In this document: positions 8,238-14,827 of the stretch, one piece after another | Numbering within the stretch: position 1 is the stretch's first letter | Layout of the letters: each line of letters starts with the position of its first letter | NCBI RefSeq assembly: GCF_916858655.1 | Contig: NZ_CAKASL010000001.1 | Location: 186,001 to 250,000, forward strand | From: Aeromicrobium sp. Leaf350 | GTDB taxonomy: Bacteria; Actinomycetota; Actinomycetes; Propionibacteriales; Nocardioidaceae | Reading direction: 5' to 3' | DNA: 64,000 nucleotides | Translations under genes and position numbers: made by a program | Notes under the pieces: generated by a model | The model's input: only the letters and a program-made list of their open reading frames with translations | What the model was told of the DNA's origin: nothing | The model's database searches: none

Positions 8238-9446
8238 ATGTCGGATCAGTCCGGATTGTCGATCTTCGATGCCAGCAAGTCCGCCTCGTCGGCGTCGTTC
8301 CCGCCGGCCCGCCGCGGTGGCTACGACCCGGACGCCGTCGACGCCTGGGTCCGCTCCCAGTCGGCCGAGCTCTCCAAGGCCGCCAAGGCCGTCCAGGAGG
8401 CGAATCGCAAGAACGCCGACCTGACGCAGCAGGTCGAGCAGCTGAAGGACCGCGTCGAGGCCGTCGAGCGCCCGACGTACACCGGCCTGGGCAACCACGC
8501 CGCCCAGCTGCTGGGCCTGGCCGAGACCGAGGCCGAGGAGGTCCGCGCGAAGGCGCGCCGCGAGGCCGACGAGACCGTCACGAAGGCCCGCGAGGACGCG
8601 ACCCTCATGGTCGCCGCCGCGAAGCAGGAGAGCGAGGAGCTGCGCTCCCGCACCACCAGCGAGATCGAGACGAAGCGCAAGTCGCTCCTCGACGAGGCCG
8701 AGGCCAAGAACGGCGAGGCCCAGGCCTACGCGGCCGACCTGCGCGACCAGGCCGAGCGCGAGGCCGAGCGGGTCAAGCTGGCCGCCGAGCAGGACGCCGA
8801 GTCGATGCGCCTGACCGCGACCCGCGAGGTCGAGCAGGCCCGCGCCGGCGCCGACCGCGAGGTCTCCGAGGCCCGTCGCGTGCTGGCCGTCGAGAAGGAG
8901 CGCCTCGCCCGCGAGGCCGCCGAGAACCACGAGGCCGCCGTCGCCAAGACCTCCAAGCTCGTCTCGGACGCCGAGTCGCGCGCGCAGGCCGCCGACGACC
9001 GCTCGCGCGAGGTGCTGGCGAACGCGGCACGATCGCGCGACGAGGCCAGCAAGGAAGCCGCCCAGCTCATCGAGAACGCCCGCACCGAGGCGTCGAACAT
9101 CGTGGCGCAGGCCACTGCCGAGGCCGACAACGTCCGGGTCACGACGACCACCGAGGTCGAGCGCCACACGCGCGCCCTGCGCCTGGAGGTCGCCGACCTC
9201 GAGCGCAAGCGCGACGGCATCGTCTCGCAGATGGGCCAGCTGCGCGACATCGTCGCGACCTTTGCCCCCACGGCCGCTCCGGCCGTGGCGGAGGAGACGT
9301 CGGCCGAGGCCGAGCCGGCGGCCGACGTCGAGTCGGAGCCGGAAGCGCACGCCGAGACCGACGAGTCCGTCACCGATGAGTCCGTCACCGACGAGGTCGA
9401 GACCGCTGCGCCCGAGACCGACCGCCCGGAGGCGACGCAGTCCTGA
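8238..9446 (+). CDS. DivIVA-domain coiled-coil protein
   Basis: A 402-aa protein that is almost all coiled coil. The N-terminus carries a DivIVA-like signature (FPPARRGGYDPDAVDAWV, from residue 21), followed by about 310 residues of heptad-rich A/E/R/K helix and an acidic Ala/Glu/Thr tail. DivIVA/Wag31 relatives mark curved membrane or scaffold cell-wall growth. ATG 8238 was chosen because CGAGGAA precedes it; an in-frame ATG at 8199 lies 5 nt after a TACAGT hexamer and would add 13 residues. Automatic pipelines may misname it ATP synthase subunit b because of composition. Confidence 0.8.
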   Translation: MSDQSGLSIFDASKSASSASFPPARRGGYDPDAVDAWVRSQSAELSKAAKAVQEANRKNADLTQQVEQLKDRVEAVERPTYTGLGNHAAQLLGLAETEAEEVRAKARREADETVTKAREDATLMVAAAKQESEELRSRTTSEIETKRKSLLDEAEAKNGEAQAYAADLRDQAEREAERVKLAAEQDAESMRLTATREVEQARAGADREVSEARRVLAVEKERLAREAAENHEAAVAKTSKLVSDAESRAQAADDRSREVLANAARSRDEASKEAAQLIENARTEASNIVAQATAEADNVRVTTTTEVERHTRALRLEVADLERKRDGIVSQMGQLRDIVATFAPTAAPAVAEETSAEAEPAADVESEPEAHAETDESVTDESVTDEVETAAPETDRPEATQS

Positions 9447-9449
9447 GGT

Positions 9450-9713
9450 TCAGGCCCGCTGCCAGCAGGCCGTGTGCCAGTGTCGGCGCTCGTCGAGCGC
9501 CGACGCGCTGAGCAGTGCAGCCACGACCGGCCACACCACGACGTGGCCGGTGCCGACCTGGATGGGCCGGTAGCAGCCCGGGCACGTGTACGCCTTGCCC
9601 GACGTGGCGCCCGTGAGGCGACGCACGTGCCACTCGCGTCCGTCCCGCACCTCGACGCTCTGGTTCACGACGAGTGGGCGCCCCGAGGGGCGCGGAGGAC
9701 GTCGGCGGGGCAC
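9450..9713 (-). CDS. Small zinc-ribbon-like protein, 87 aa
   Basis: A conserved-looking basic protein convergent with the DivIVA-like gene (stops 3 nt apart). It contains a treble-clef-like pattern YTCPGCYRPI, then a hydrophobic stretch and RRHWHTACW, so Cys46/Cys49 plus the C-terminal His/Cys could bind one zinc. GTG 9713 is preceded by TAGGAT with a 6-nt gap, indicating a leaderless mRNA. Similar short proteins are found in other actinobacteria without an assigned function; nucleic-acid binding is a guess. Confidence 0.68.
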   Translation of the reverse strand: MPRRRPPRPSGRPLVVNQSVEVRDGREWHVRRLTGATSGKAYTCPGCYRPIQVGTGHVVVWPVVAALLSASALDERRHWHTACWQRA

Positions 9714-9733
9714 GCCTCGATCCTAGGTCTCCG

Positions 9734-10084
9734 CTAGGCCGCGGGTTCGGCGCAGTACCAGCGCACCCAGCCCTCGCCGTCGCGTGCTCCGGTGAGCGCC
9801 TCGTCGAAGGTCACGACGCCCACGCGCCCGTCGAGCCACTCGAACACGATGCTCGAGCTCAGCGTCGGTGTCGCCGAGCAGCTCAGTCCCCGCGCCTCGA
9901 CGTCGGCCACGGCCTGGGCAACGAGGTCGGGCCTGACCGACGGCGTCACGGTCAGCTCCCGGTCACCGCCGGAGTGCCGCCCGGCGTCGAACATCATCAG
10001 CGCGATCGCGATCGCGACGGAGGCCGCCAGGGTCGACCAGGTGACTCGTCTGACCCAGCGGGCGACCAGCTGCAGAGTGCTCAC
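9734..10084 (-). CDS. Membrane-anchored protein, unknown function
   Basis: A 116-aa protein with one N-terminal membrane segment (about 14-31, VTWSTLAASVAIAIALMMF) and an exported domain of about 80 residues with two cysteines (GLSCSATPTL and RWYCAEPAA) that could form a disulfide. The start is GTG 10084. It lies downstream of a strong hairpin that ends the 3-hydroxyacyl-CoA dehydrogenase transcript, so it needs its own promoter. No family recognised. Confidence 0.55.
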   Translation of the reverse strand: MSTLQLVARWVRRVTWSTLAASVAIAIALMMFDAGRHSGGDRELTVTPSVRPDLVAQAVADVEARGLSCSATPTLSSSIVFEWLDGRVGVVTFDEALTGARDGEGWVRWYCAEPAA

Positions 10085-10117
10085 GCACCACCGTTCCGTC
10101 CTCCCCCATCACGACAA

Positions 10118-10149
10118 CGAGGCCGGTACCCCAGGGGTTACCGGCCTCG
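10118..10149. terminator. Hairpin terminator after the 3-hydroxyacyl-CoA dehydrogenase gene
   Basis: An 11-bp stem (CGAGGCCGGTA / TACCGGCCTCG) extended inward by CCCC/GGGG, about 50 nt past the dehydrogenase stop on the minus strand. Confidence 0.75.
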
Positions 10150-10196
10150 TCGCGTGATCTGCAGGACGTCGACGCCCGGAGGCGCCGCGGGTCCGC

Positions 10197-11369
10197 TCAG
10201 TAGGTGTGGAAGCCGGCCTTCGTCTTGCGGCCGAGCTGGCCGTCGGCGACGAGCTTCTCGAGGGTGGGCGCCGGCGCCCACCCGTCGTGCCCGAAGGCCC
10301 CCACGAGGGTCTGCTGGATCGCGAGCGAGACGTCGTTGCCCACGACGTCGAGCAGCTCGAACGGACCCATCGGCAGCTTCGCGTTCTCCTTGATCGCCGT
10401 GTCGATCTCCTCGAGCGAGCCCTCGCCGGCCTCGTGGAGCTTGATGGCGTCGTTCAGGTACGGGAAGAGCAGGGCGTTGACGATGAATCCCGCCCGGTCG
10501 CCGCACGAGACCGGGTGCTTGCCGACGTTCAGGCTCAGCGCCTTGGCGGTCTCGGCGACCTCCGCCGACGTCGTGTCGGCCGACACGACCTCGACGAGCT
10601 TCATGACCGGAGCCGGGTTGAAGAAGTGCAGACCCACGACGTCGCCGGGGCGACCCGTCTGCGCCGCCAGGTCGGCGATCGAGAGCGACGACGTGGTCGT
10701 GGCCAGGATCGCGCCGGGCTTGGCGATGCGGTCCAGGTCGCGGAACAGCTCGCGCTTGATCTCGAGGTCCTCGGCGATGGCCTCGACCACGACGTCGACG
10801 CCGCCGAGCGCCTCGCGCTCGGTCGAGCCCGTCAGGCGGTCGAGCACGGAGGACTTGCCGTCCTCGTCGAGCTTGCCCTTGGAGATCGCGCGATCGAGGT
10901 TCTTGGTGATGTAGGCGACGACGCCGTCGAGCTTGTCCTGCGAGCGGCCGACGTAGGTCACGTCGTAGCCGGCCTGCGCGAACACCTGGACGATGCCGGA
11001 CGCCATCGTGCCGGTACCGACGACGCCGACCGAGGTGACGTCGTGGCGCAGCTGCGGGGTGGCCTCCTCGGCGCCGGCAGCGCCCGCGAGGTTGCTCAGG
11101 ATCGGGGCCGGCTCGTGCAGCGGGTCGCCCGACTTCGCGTGCAGCGCCTGCAGGCCGTCGATCACGGTCTGGGCGCCGAGGGCCTCGATCAGCGCGATCG
11201 GTCCGACCGGGTAGCCACAGCCGAAACGCATGCCGGCATCGATGTCGGCACTCGTCGCGTAGCCGCTCTCGAGCATCGTCGCGGCGTGGTTGAGGTACGG
11301 GAAGACGAGCGTTCGCGCGATCTCTGCGCCGCGGTCATCGGCGGTGAGTCGGTCGACGATCTCCTGCAT
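10197..11369 (-). CDS. 3-hydroxyacyl-CoA (3-hydroxybutyryl-CoA) dehydrogenase with an extra N-terminal 3HCDH domain
   Basis: A 390-aa NAD(P)-dependent dehydrogenase that reduces acetoacetyl-CoA or oxidises 3-hydroxybutyryl-CoA. Residues 1-90 look like a detached 3HCDH C-terminal domain (TLVFPYLNHAATMLESGYA, GCGYPVGPIALIEALG). The Rossmann domain (VGVVGTGTMASGIVQVFAQA) and catalytic region (VVGLHFFNPAPVMKLVEVV) follow, then a second, canonical 3HCDH domain (RAGFIVNALLFPYLND, KLPMGPFELLDVVG). ATG 11369 was chosen over an upstream extension because CAGGAG precedes it. It could link the nearby thiolase to a crotonase and Ccr; the crotonase is not in the window. Confidence 0.9.
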   Translation of the reverse strand: MQEIVDRLTADDRGAEIARTLVFPYLNHAATMLESGYATSADIDAGMRFGCGYPVGPIALIEALGAQTVIDGLQALHAKSGDPLHEPAPILSNLAGAAGAEEATPQLRHDVTSVGVVGTGTMASGIVQVFAQAGYDVTYVGRSQDKLDGVVAYITKNLDRAISKGKLDEDGKSSVLDRLTGSTEREALGGVDVVVEAIAEDLEIKRELFRDLDRIAKPGAILATTTSSLSIADLAAQTGRPGDVVGLHFFNPAPVMKLVEVVSADTTSAEVAETAKALSLNVGKHPVSCGDRAGFIVNALLFPYLNDAIKLHEAGEGSLEEIDTAIKENAKLPMGPFELLDVVGNDVSLAIQQTLVGAFGHDGWAPAPTLEKLVADGQLGRKTKAGFHTY

Positions 11370-11441
11370 GTCTACTCCTGAGTAACGTGACGGGTCGTGA
11401 CACACTAGCGTGAACTTTTCGCACTGATCTACGGGGAGCCG

Positions 11442-11852
11442 ATGAATCGACGTACGCGGGTCTGGGCCGTCGCCCTGACCCTGACGGCAGGCCTCGTGCT
11501 GAGTGCCTGTGGCGAGGAAGATCCCGAGTCCGAGTCGTCGTCGACCCCGTCGGCGAGCGAGAGCTCCCCCGCCCCCACGACGGCCTCCCCGACTCCCGAG
11601 ACCCCGGCCCTCCCCCAGGTCGCGTCCGACCTGGTCGGCACGTGGCGCGACGACACCGCCGACTGGACCGCGAACTTCGCGGCCGACGGCACGTTCACCT
11701 GGGACTACCAGGGCAACACCGGATTCCTGACGGGCACCTACACGCTCGAGAGCGGCGTGGTGACGTTCGCCGGCAACGACGGCAACGACCTCGCCGGCCA
11801 GGTGACCCCGCAGGGCCTCGTGTTCACGCTCGGCACCCTGACGCCCCGATGA
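11442..11852 (+). CDS. Secreted lipoprotein, unknown function
   Basis: A 136-aa protein with a clear lipoprotein signal peptide (lipobox LSAC, residues 20-23). A Ser/Thr/Pro/Glu linker (about 27-63) leads to a compact beta-rich domain of about 70 residues ([20 protein letters not shown], ending [12 protein letters not shown]). The domain resembles lipocalin-like lipoproteins in which a GTW motif opens a small barrel. GGGGAG precedes the ATG. It ends 13 nt before nucS and may share its transcript. Confidence 0.75.
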   Translation: MNRRTRVWAVALTLTAGLVLSACGEEDPESESSSTPSASESSPAPTTASPTPETPALPQVASDLVGTWRDDTADWTANFAADGTFTWDYQGNTGFLTGTYTLESGVVTFAGNDGNDLAGQVTPQGLVFTLGTLTPR

Positions 11853-11865
11853 GCGAGCAGGGCTG

Positions 11866-12543
11866 ATGCGGCTCGTCGTCGCGCGCTGCCAGGTCGACTA
11901 CGCCGGCAGGCTCACCGCGCACCTGCCCCTCGCCACCCGCGTCATCATGGTCAAGTCCGACGGCTCGGTCCTGATCCACTCCGACGGCGGCTCCTACAAG
12001 CCGCTGAACTGGATGAGCCCACCGTGCACGCTGCGCGAGGGCGTGGCCGACGACGGCGTGGCCGAGTGGACCGTGTCGGCCACCAAGACCGACGACACGC
12101 TGCGCATCCGGATCGAGGAGGTCATCTCCGACTCCTCGCACGACCTGGGCATCGACCCGGGCCTGCAGAAGGACGGCGTCGAGAAGCACCTGCAGGAGCT
12201 GCTCGCCGAGCACACGTCGACCCTCGGTGACGGGTTGAGCCTGGTGCGCCGCGAGTACATGACCGCGATCGGGCCCGTCGACCTGCTGTGTCGCGACGCG
12301 GCGGGAGCCGCGGTGGCGGTCGAGATCAAGCGCCAAGGTGGCATCGACGGCGTGGAGCAGCTCACGAGGTATCTGGAGCTCATGAACCGCGATCCGAAGC
12401 TGCGCCCGGTGCGGGGCATCTTCGCGGCCCAGGACATCAAGCCCCAGGCCCGCACCCTCGCCACCGATCGTGGCATCGAGTGCGTCCTGGTCGACTACGA
12501 CGCCCTCCGCGGCATCGACGACCCGAGCCTGCGTCTGTTCTGA
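11866..12543 (+). CDS. nucS: NucS/EndoMS mismatch-specific endonuclease
   Basis: A 225-aa PD-(D/E)xK endonuclease that cleaves both strands at mismatches and provides the non-MutS mismatch repair of actinobacteria. The N-terminal domain (1-100) is followed by a catalytic domain with D139 (GPVDLL) and E153-x-K155 (AVEIKRQGG). The C-terminus ends SLRLF, resembling the clamp-binding tail of this family. The length is normal. The start at 11866 gives [16 protein letters not shown], as in homologues. nucS occupies the same broad neighbourhood in M. tuberculosis (Rv1321). Confidence 0.95.
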   Translation: MRLVVARCQVDYAGRLTAHLPLATRVIMVKSDGSVLIHSDGGSYKPLNWMSPPCTLREGVADDGVAEWTVSATKTDDTLRIRIEEVISDSSHDLGIDPGLQKDGVEKHLQELLAEHTSTLGDGLSLVRREYMTAIGPVDLLCRDAAGAAVAVEIKRQGGIDGVEQLTRYLELMNRDPKLRPVRGIFAAQDIKPQARTLATDRGIECVLVDYDALRGIDDPSLRLF

Positions 12544-12584
12544 CCCGGGTTGCGGGACGTGAGGGCATGTCGTTCGCTGGGGGC

Positions 12585-13013
12585 ATGAGCGACCTGACTC
12601 CCCTGCACCCGATTCTCGGTGGCTGGCGCACGAGCGGAACCGTCCTGGACGAGCACGGCGCCGTCTCGGCCGAGATCGCGGGCACCGACACCTACACGTT
12701 GCTGCCCGGCGGCACGTGGATCGCGCACGAGGTCGACGTCGACATGGGCGGTGGGCAGAAGGCCGTGGCCCACGAGCTGATCGGCGGCGAGAACCCCGAC
12801 GGCGGCTGGAACATGTTCGCCTTCGACGAGTCGCCGACACCCGGCACCATGCGCCTCACGCTCGAGGAACCGGGACTGCTCCTGCTGCACGGCGAGGGCG
12901 TCCGCAGCTGGTTCCGCATCGACGAGGACGCCGACCACCTCTCCACGTGCTGGGAGCGGCGTACGGGCGACACCTGGACGCGGTGGATGGACCTCCGCTT
13001 CGACCGATTCTGA
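12585..13013 (+). CDS. DUF1579/lipocalin-like small beta protein
   Basis: A 142-aa soluble protein starting MSDLTPLHPILGGWRTSG; an in-frame ATG 18 nt upstream (12567) would add six residues. The GGWRTSG motif, alternating strands (TWIAHEVDVDMGGGQKAVA) and the WTRWMDLRF end suggest a small beta barrel of the DUF1579/THAP4-like kind that could hold a hydrophobic ligand or heme. It follows nucS by 41 nt on the same strand and ends at a strong bidirectional terminator. Function unknown. Confidence 0.7.
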   Translation: MSDLTPLHPILGGWRTSGTVLDEHGAVSAEIAGTDTYTLLPGGTWIAHEVDVDMGGGQKAVAHELIGGENPDGGWNMFAFDESPTPGTMRLTLEEPGLLLLHGEGVRSWFRIDEDADHLSTCWERRTGDTWTRWMDLRFDRF

Positions 13014-13026
13014 CCTGGGCAGGCGA

Positions 13027-13059
13027 GAGCCCCCGCAGCCGTGGTGGCTGCGGGGGCTC
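13027..13059. terminator. Strong bidirectional hairpin
   Basis: A perfect 14-bp stem (GAGCCCCCGCAGCC / GGCTGCGGGGGCTC) with a 5-nt loop lies between the convergent lipocalin-like and ferritin genes, 13 and 17 nt from their stops. It should terminate both. Confidence 0.85.
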
Positions 13060-13076
13060 CCGCGGGGCGTGCTGGG

Positions 13077-13601
13077 TCAGGCGCCGGCCTTGCGGGGCGC
13101 GGTCGGGTCGCTGCCCTCGCCCGTGTCCTCGCGGGCGACCCAGTCCTCGATGCGCTCGTAGTCGCTCGCCGAGCGAGTCACGACGGCCAGGAGGTCGCTC
13201 ATCTTGGAGACCTCCTCGACCTGCTCCTTCACGAACCACTGCATGAACTGGTCCGAGGCGAAGTCGTTCTCGTCGCGGGCGATGCGGGTCAGCTCGTTGA
13301 TCTGGTCGGTGACGCGCTTCTCCTGGTCGAGGGCCAGCTTGACCGGCGCGATGACGTCCGCGAACGCCATCTCCGGGGCCTCGAGGGCAGGGATGCGGAT
13401 CTCGGCGTCGGCGTCCAGCAGGTACTGGATCATCATCATCGCGTGGTCGCGCTCCTCGACGGCCTGGTTGTAGAACAGGGCGGCCATCTGGGGCATCGTC
13501 AGGGCGTCGTAGTAGGCGGCGATCGCCACGTACTGCTGGTGGGCACCGAACTCGTAGCCGAGCTGCTGGTTGAGTCGGGAGACGAAGGCGGGAGCTGCCA
13601 T
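13077..13601 (-). CDS. Ferritin (non-heme, Ftn type)
   Basis: A 174-aa four-helix-bundle iron store. Ferroxidase ligands are visible: E17 (LGYEFGAHQQY), E50 and H53 (VEERDHAMM) and a later Glu in DQEKRVTDQINEL. Three in-frame starts are possible; ATG 13601 is chosen because AAAGGA sits about 8 nt upstream, whereas ATG 13607 would be only 2 nt from it. The C-terminus is short and Lys/Arg-containing (DPTAPRKAGA). It ends at a strong terminator and is divergent from a small Cys-rich gene. Confidence 0.9.
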   Translation of the reverse strand: MAAPAFVSRLNQQLGYEFGAHQQYVAIAAYYDALTMPQMAALFYNQAVEERDHAMMMIQYLLDADAEIRIPALEAPEMAFADVIAPVKLALDQEKRVTDQINELTRIARDENDFASDQFMQWFVKEQVEEVSKMSDLLAVVTRSASDYERIEDWVAREDTGEGSDPTAPRKAGA

Positions 13602-13655
13602 GGTCATGGTCCTTTCCGAAGGGTTCGACCTCACCTGCGGTGTTACGGTGAGGCA

Positions 13656-13850
13656 GTGGCGAAGAAGGCGAAGATGCCGAAGAAGAAGTGCTGCGTGAGC
13701 AAGCCACGGTGCAAGCGGTGCCCCATCCAGATGCTGAAGGACGGGACGCTCCCCGACGGCTACACCGTCAAGAAGCGCAAGCTCGTGAAAATTCCGAAGG
13801 GCAAGAGCGCCAAGGGCGCCAAGTCCGGCAAAAAGCTCGCTGCGGCCTGA
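13656..13850 (+). CDS. 64-aa very basic Cys-cluster protein
   Basis: The GTG start at 13656 lies exactly 6 nt after TACGGT (13644-13649), so the mRNA is probably leaderless. The product is about one quarter lysine with a tight cysteine knot KKCCVSKPRCKRCPIQ near residues 12-26. A Lys/Gly-rich tail ends SAKGAKSGKKLAAA. Four closely spaced cysteines could hold a metal, and the charge suggests RNA or DNA binding, possibly at the ribosome. It is divergent from ferritin, with only 54 nt between the starts. The family is not named to my knowledge. Confidence 0.7.
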   Translation: MAKKAKMPKKKCCVSKPRCKRCPIQMLKDGTLPDGYTVKKRKLVKIPKGKSAKGAKSGKKLAAA

Positions 13851-13901
13851 ACGGTCACCCCTTCCTGGCTCGGCGACCTCGCCAGCCTAGCCCTGCAGAA
13901 C

Positions 13902-13915
13902 GCTGGAATTCCAGC
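13902..13915. promoter_or_regulatory. 14-bp perfect palindrome, candidate operator
   Basis: GCTGGAATTCCAGC is a perfect palindrome about 83 nt before the isocitrate-lyase-like gene. The first 11 bases recur at 17826-17836 before the small secreted peptide gene. AT-rich centres like this are uncommon in such GC-rich DNA. A regulator site is inference. Confidence 0.35.
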
Positions 13916-13997
13916 AAGGAATGGCTGACCTCGCGAAGGTTCGGCTTGCCTGACGACCTCGCGTGCGAAGCACGGCACCCCGCGTTACCGTCATGAC

Positions 13998-14774
13998 ATG
14001 ACCGACATCGCCGCGCGCGCCCACCTCCTCCTCGACCTGCACACCTCCGCCGAGATCCTCACCGTCGTCAACGTCTGGGACGCGATCAGCACCAAGATCG
14101 TCTCCGAGACCGACGGCATCGAGGCGATTGCGACCGCCAGCCACTCCATCGCCGCGATGTACGGCTACGAGGACGGCGAGAACATCCCCGTCGACCTGAT
14201 GATCGAGGCGGTCGGCCGCATCGTCGCCGCCACCGACCTGCCCGTGACCGCCGACCTGGAGGCCGGTTACGGCAACCCGGGCGAGACGGTCCGCAAGGCG
14301 ATCGACGTCGGCGTCGTCGGAGCGAACCTGGAGGACCAGATGAAGCCGCTGGCCGAGGCCGTGGCCGCGGTCGAGGCCGTCGTGAAGGCCGGAGAGGCCG
14401 CGGGCATCCCGTTCGTCCTGAACGCCCGCACGGACGCGGTCGCGAAGGCCGGCGACCGCCCCCACGACGAGGTGATCGCCGACGCGATCGAGCGTGGCAG
14501 CGCGTTCCTCGACGTCGGTGCGCCCGTCGTCTTCGTGCCCGGGCCGCTCTCGGAGGACGACGTGCAGGCGTTCGTCGACGCCTGGGGCCCGCAGAAGCTC
14601 ACCACGATCGGCTACCCCGGCTCGATCCCGCTGGCCCGTCAGGCCGAGCTCGGCGTTGCTCGGGTCTCGTACGGCCCGTTCTCGCAGTCCGTCGCCCTCA
14701 TGGCGCTGCAGGACCTCACGAAGGACATCGTGGCCGGCGGCGGGCTGCCGTCGGACTTCCGCGTCCTGAACTGA
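13998..14774 (+). CDS. Isocitrate lyase/PEP mutase superfamily protein lacking the lyase Cys loop
   Basis: A 258-aa TIM-barrel protein. Superfamily metal/substrate motifs are present: TADLEAGYG (D86, E88), NLEDQ (E112, D113) and LNARTDAVAKAG (about 145-156). The K-x-C-G-H loop that supplies the catalytic Cys of isocitrate and 2-methylisocitrate lyases should follow LEDQ, but the sequence there is MKPLAEAVAAVEAVV. It is therefore unlikely to be a canonical lyase and may be an oxaloacetate decarboxylase, hydrolase or mutase-like member. TACCGT ends 6 nt before the ATG (leaderless). It is convergent with ethylmalonyl-CoA mutase. Confidence 0.85.
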   Translation: MTDIAARAHLLLDLHTSAEILTVVNVWDAISTKIVSETDGIEAIATASHSIAAMYGYEDGENIPVDLMIEAVGRIVAATDLPVTADLEAGYGNPGETVRKAIDVGVVGANLEDQMKPLAEAVAAVEAVVKAGEAAGIPFVLNARTDAVAKAGDRPHDEVIADAIERGSAFLDVGAPVVFVPGPLSEDDVQAFVDAWGPQKLTTIGYPGSIPLARQAELGVARVSYGPFSQSVALMALQDLTKDIVAGGGLPSDFRVLN

Positions 14775-14779
14775 GCCCG

Positions 14780-14819
14780 ACGACGAAGGCCCCGACCGTG
14801 AGGTCGGGGCCTTCGTCGT
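14780..14819. terminator. Strong bidirectional hairpin
   Basis: An 18-bp perfect stem with loop GTGA, starting 5 nt after the isocitrate-lyase-like stop and ending 8 nt before the ethylmalonyl-CoA mutase stop on the other strand; it should serve both genes. Confidence 0.88.
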
Positions 14820-14827
14820 GGAAGGGT

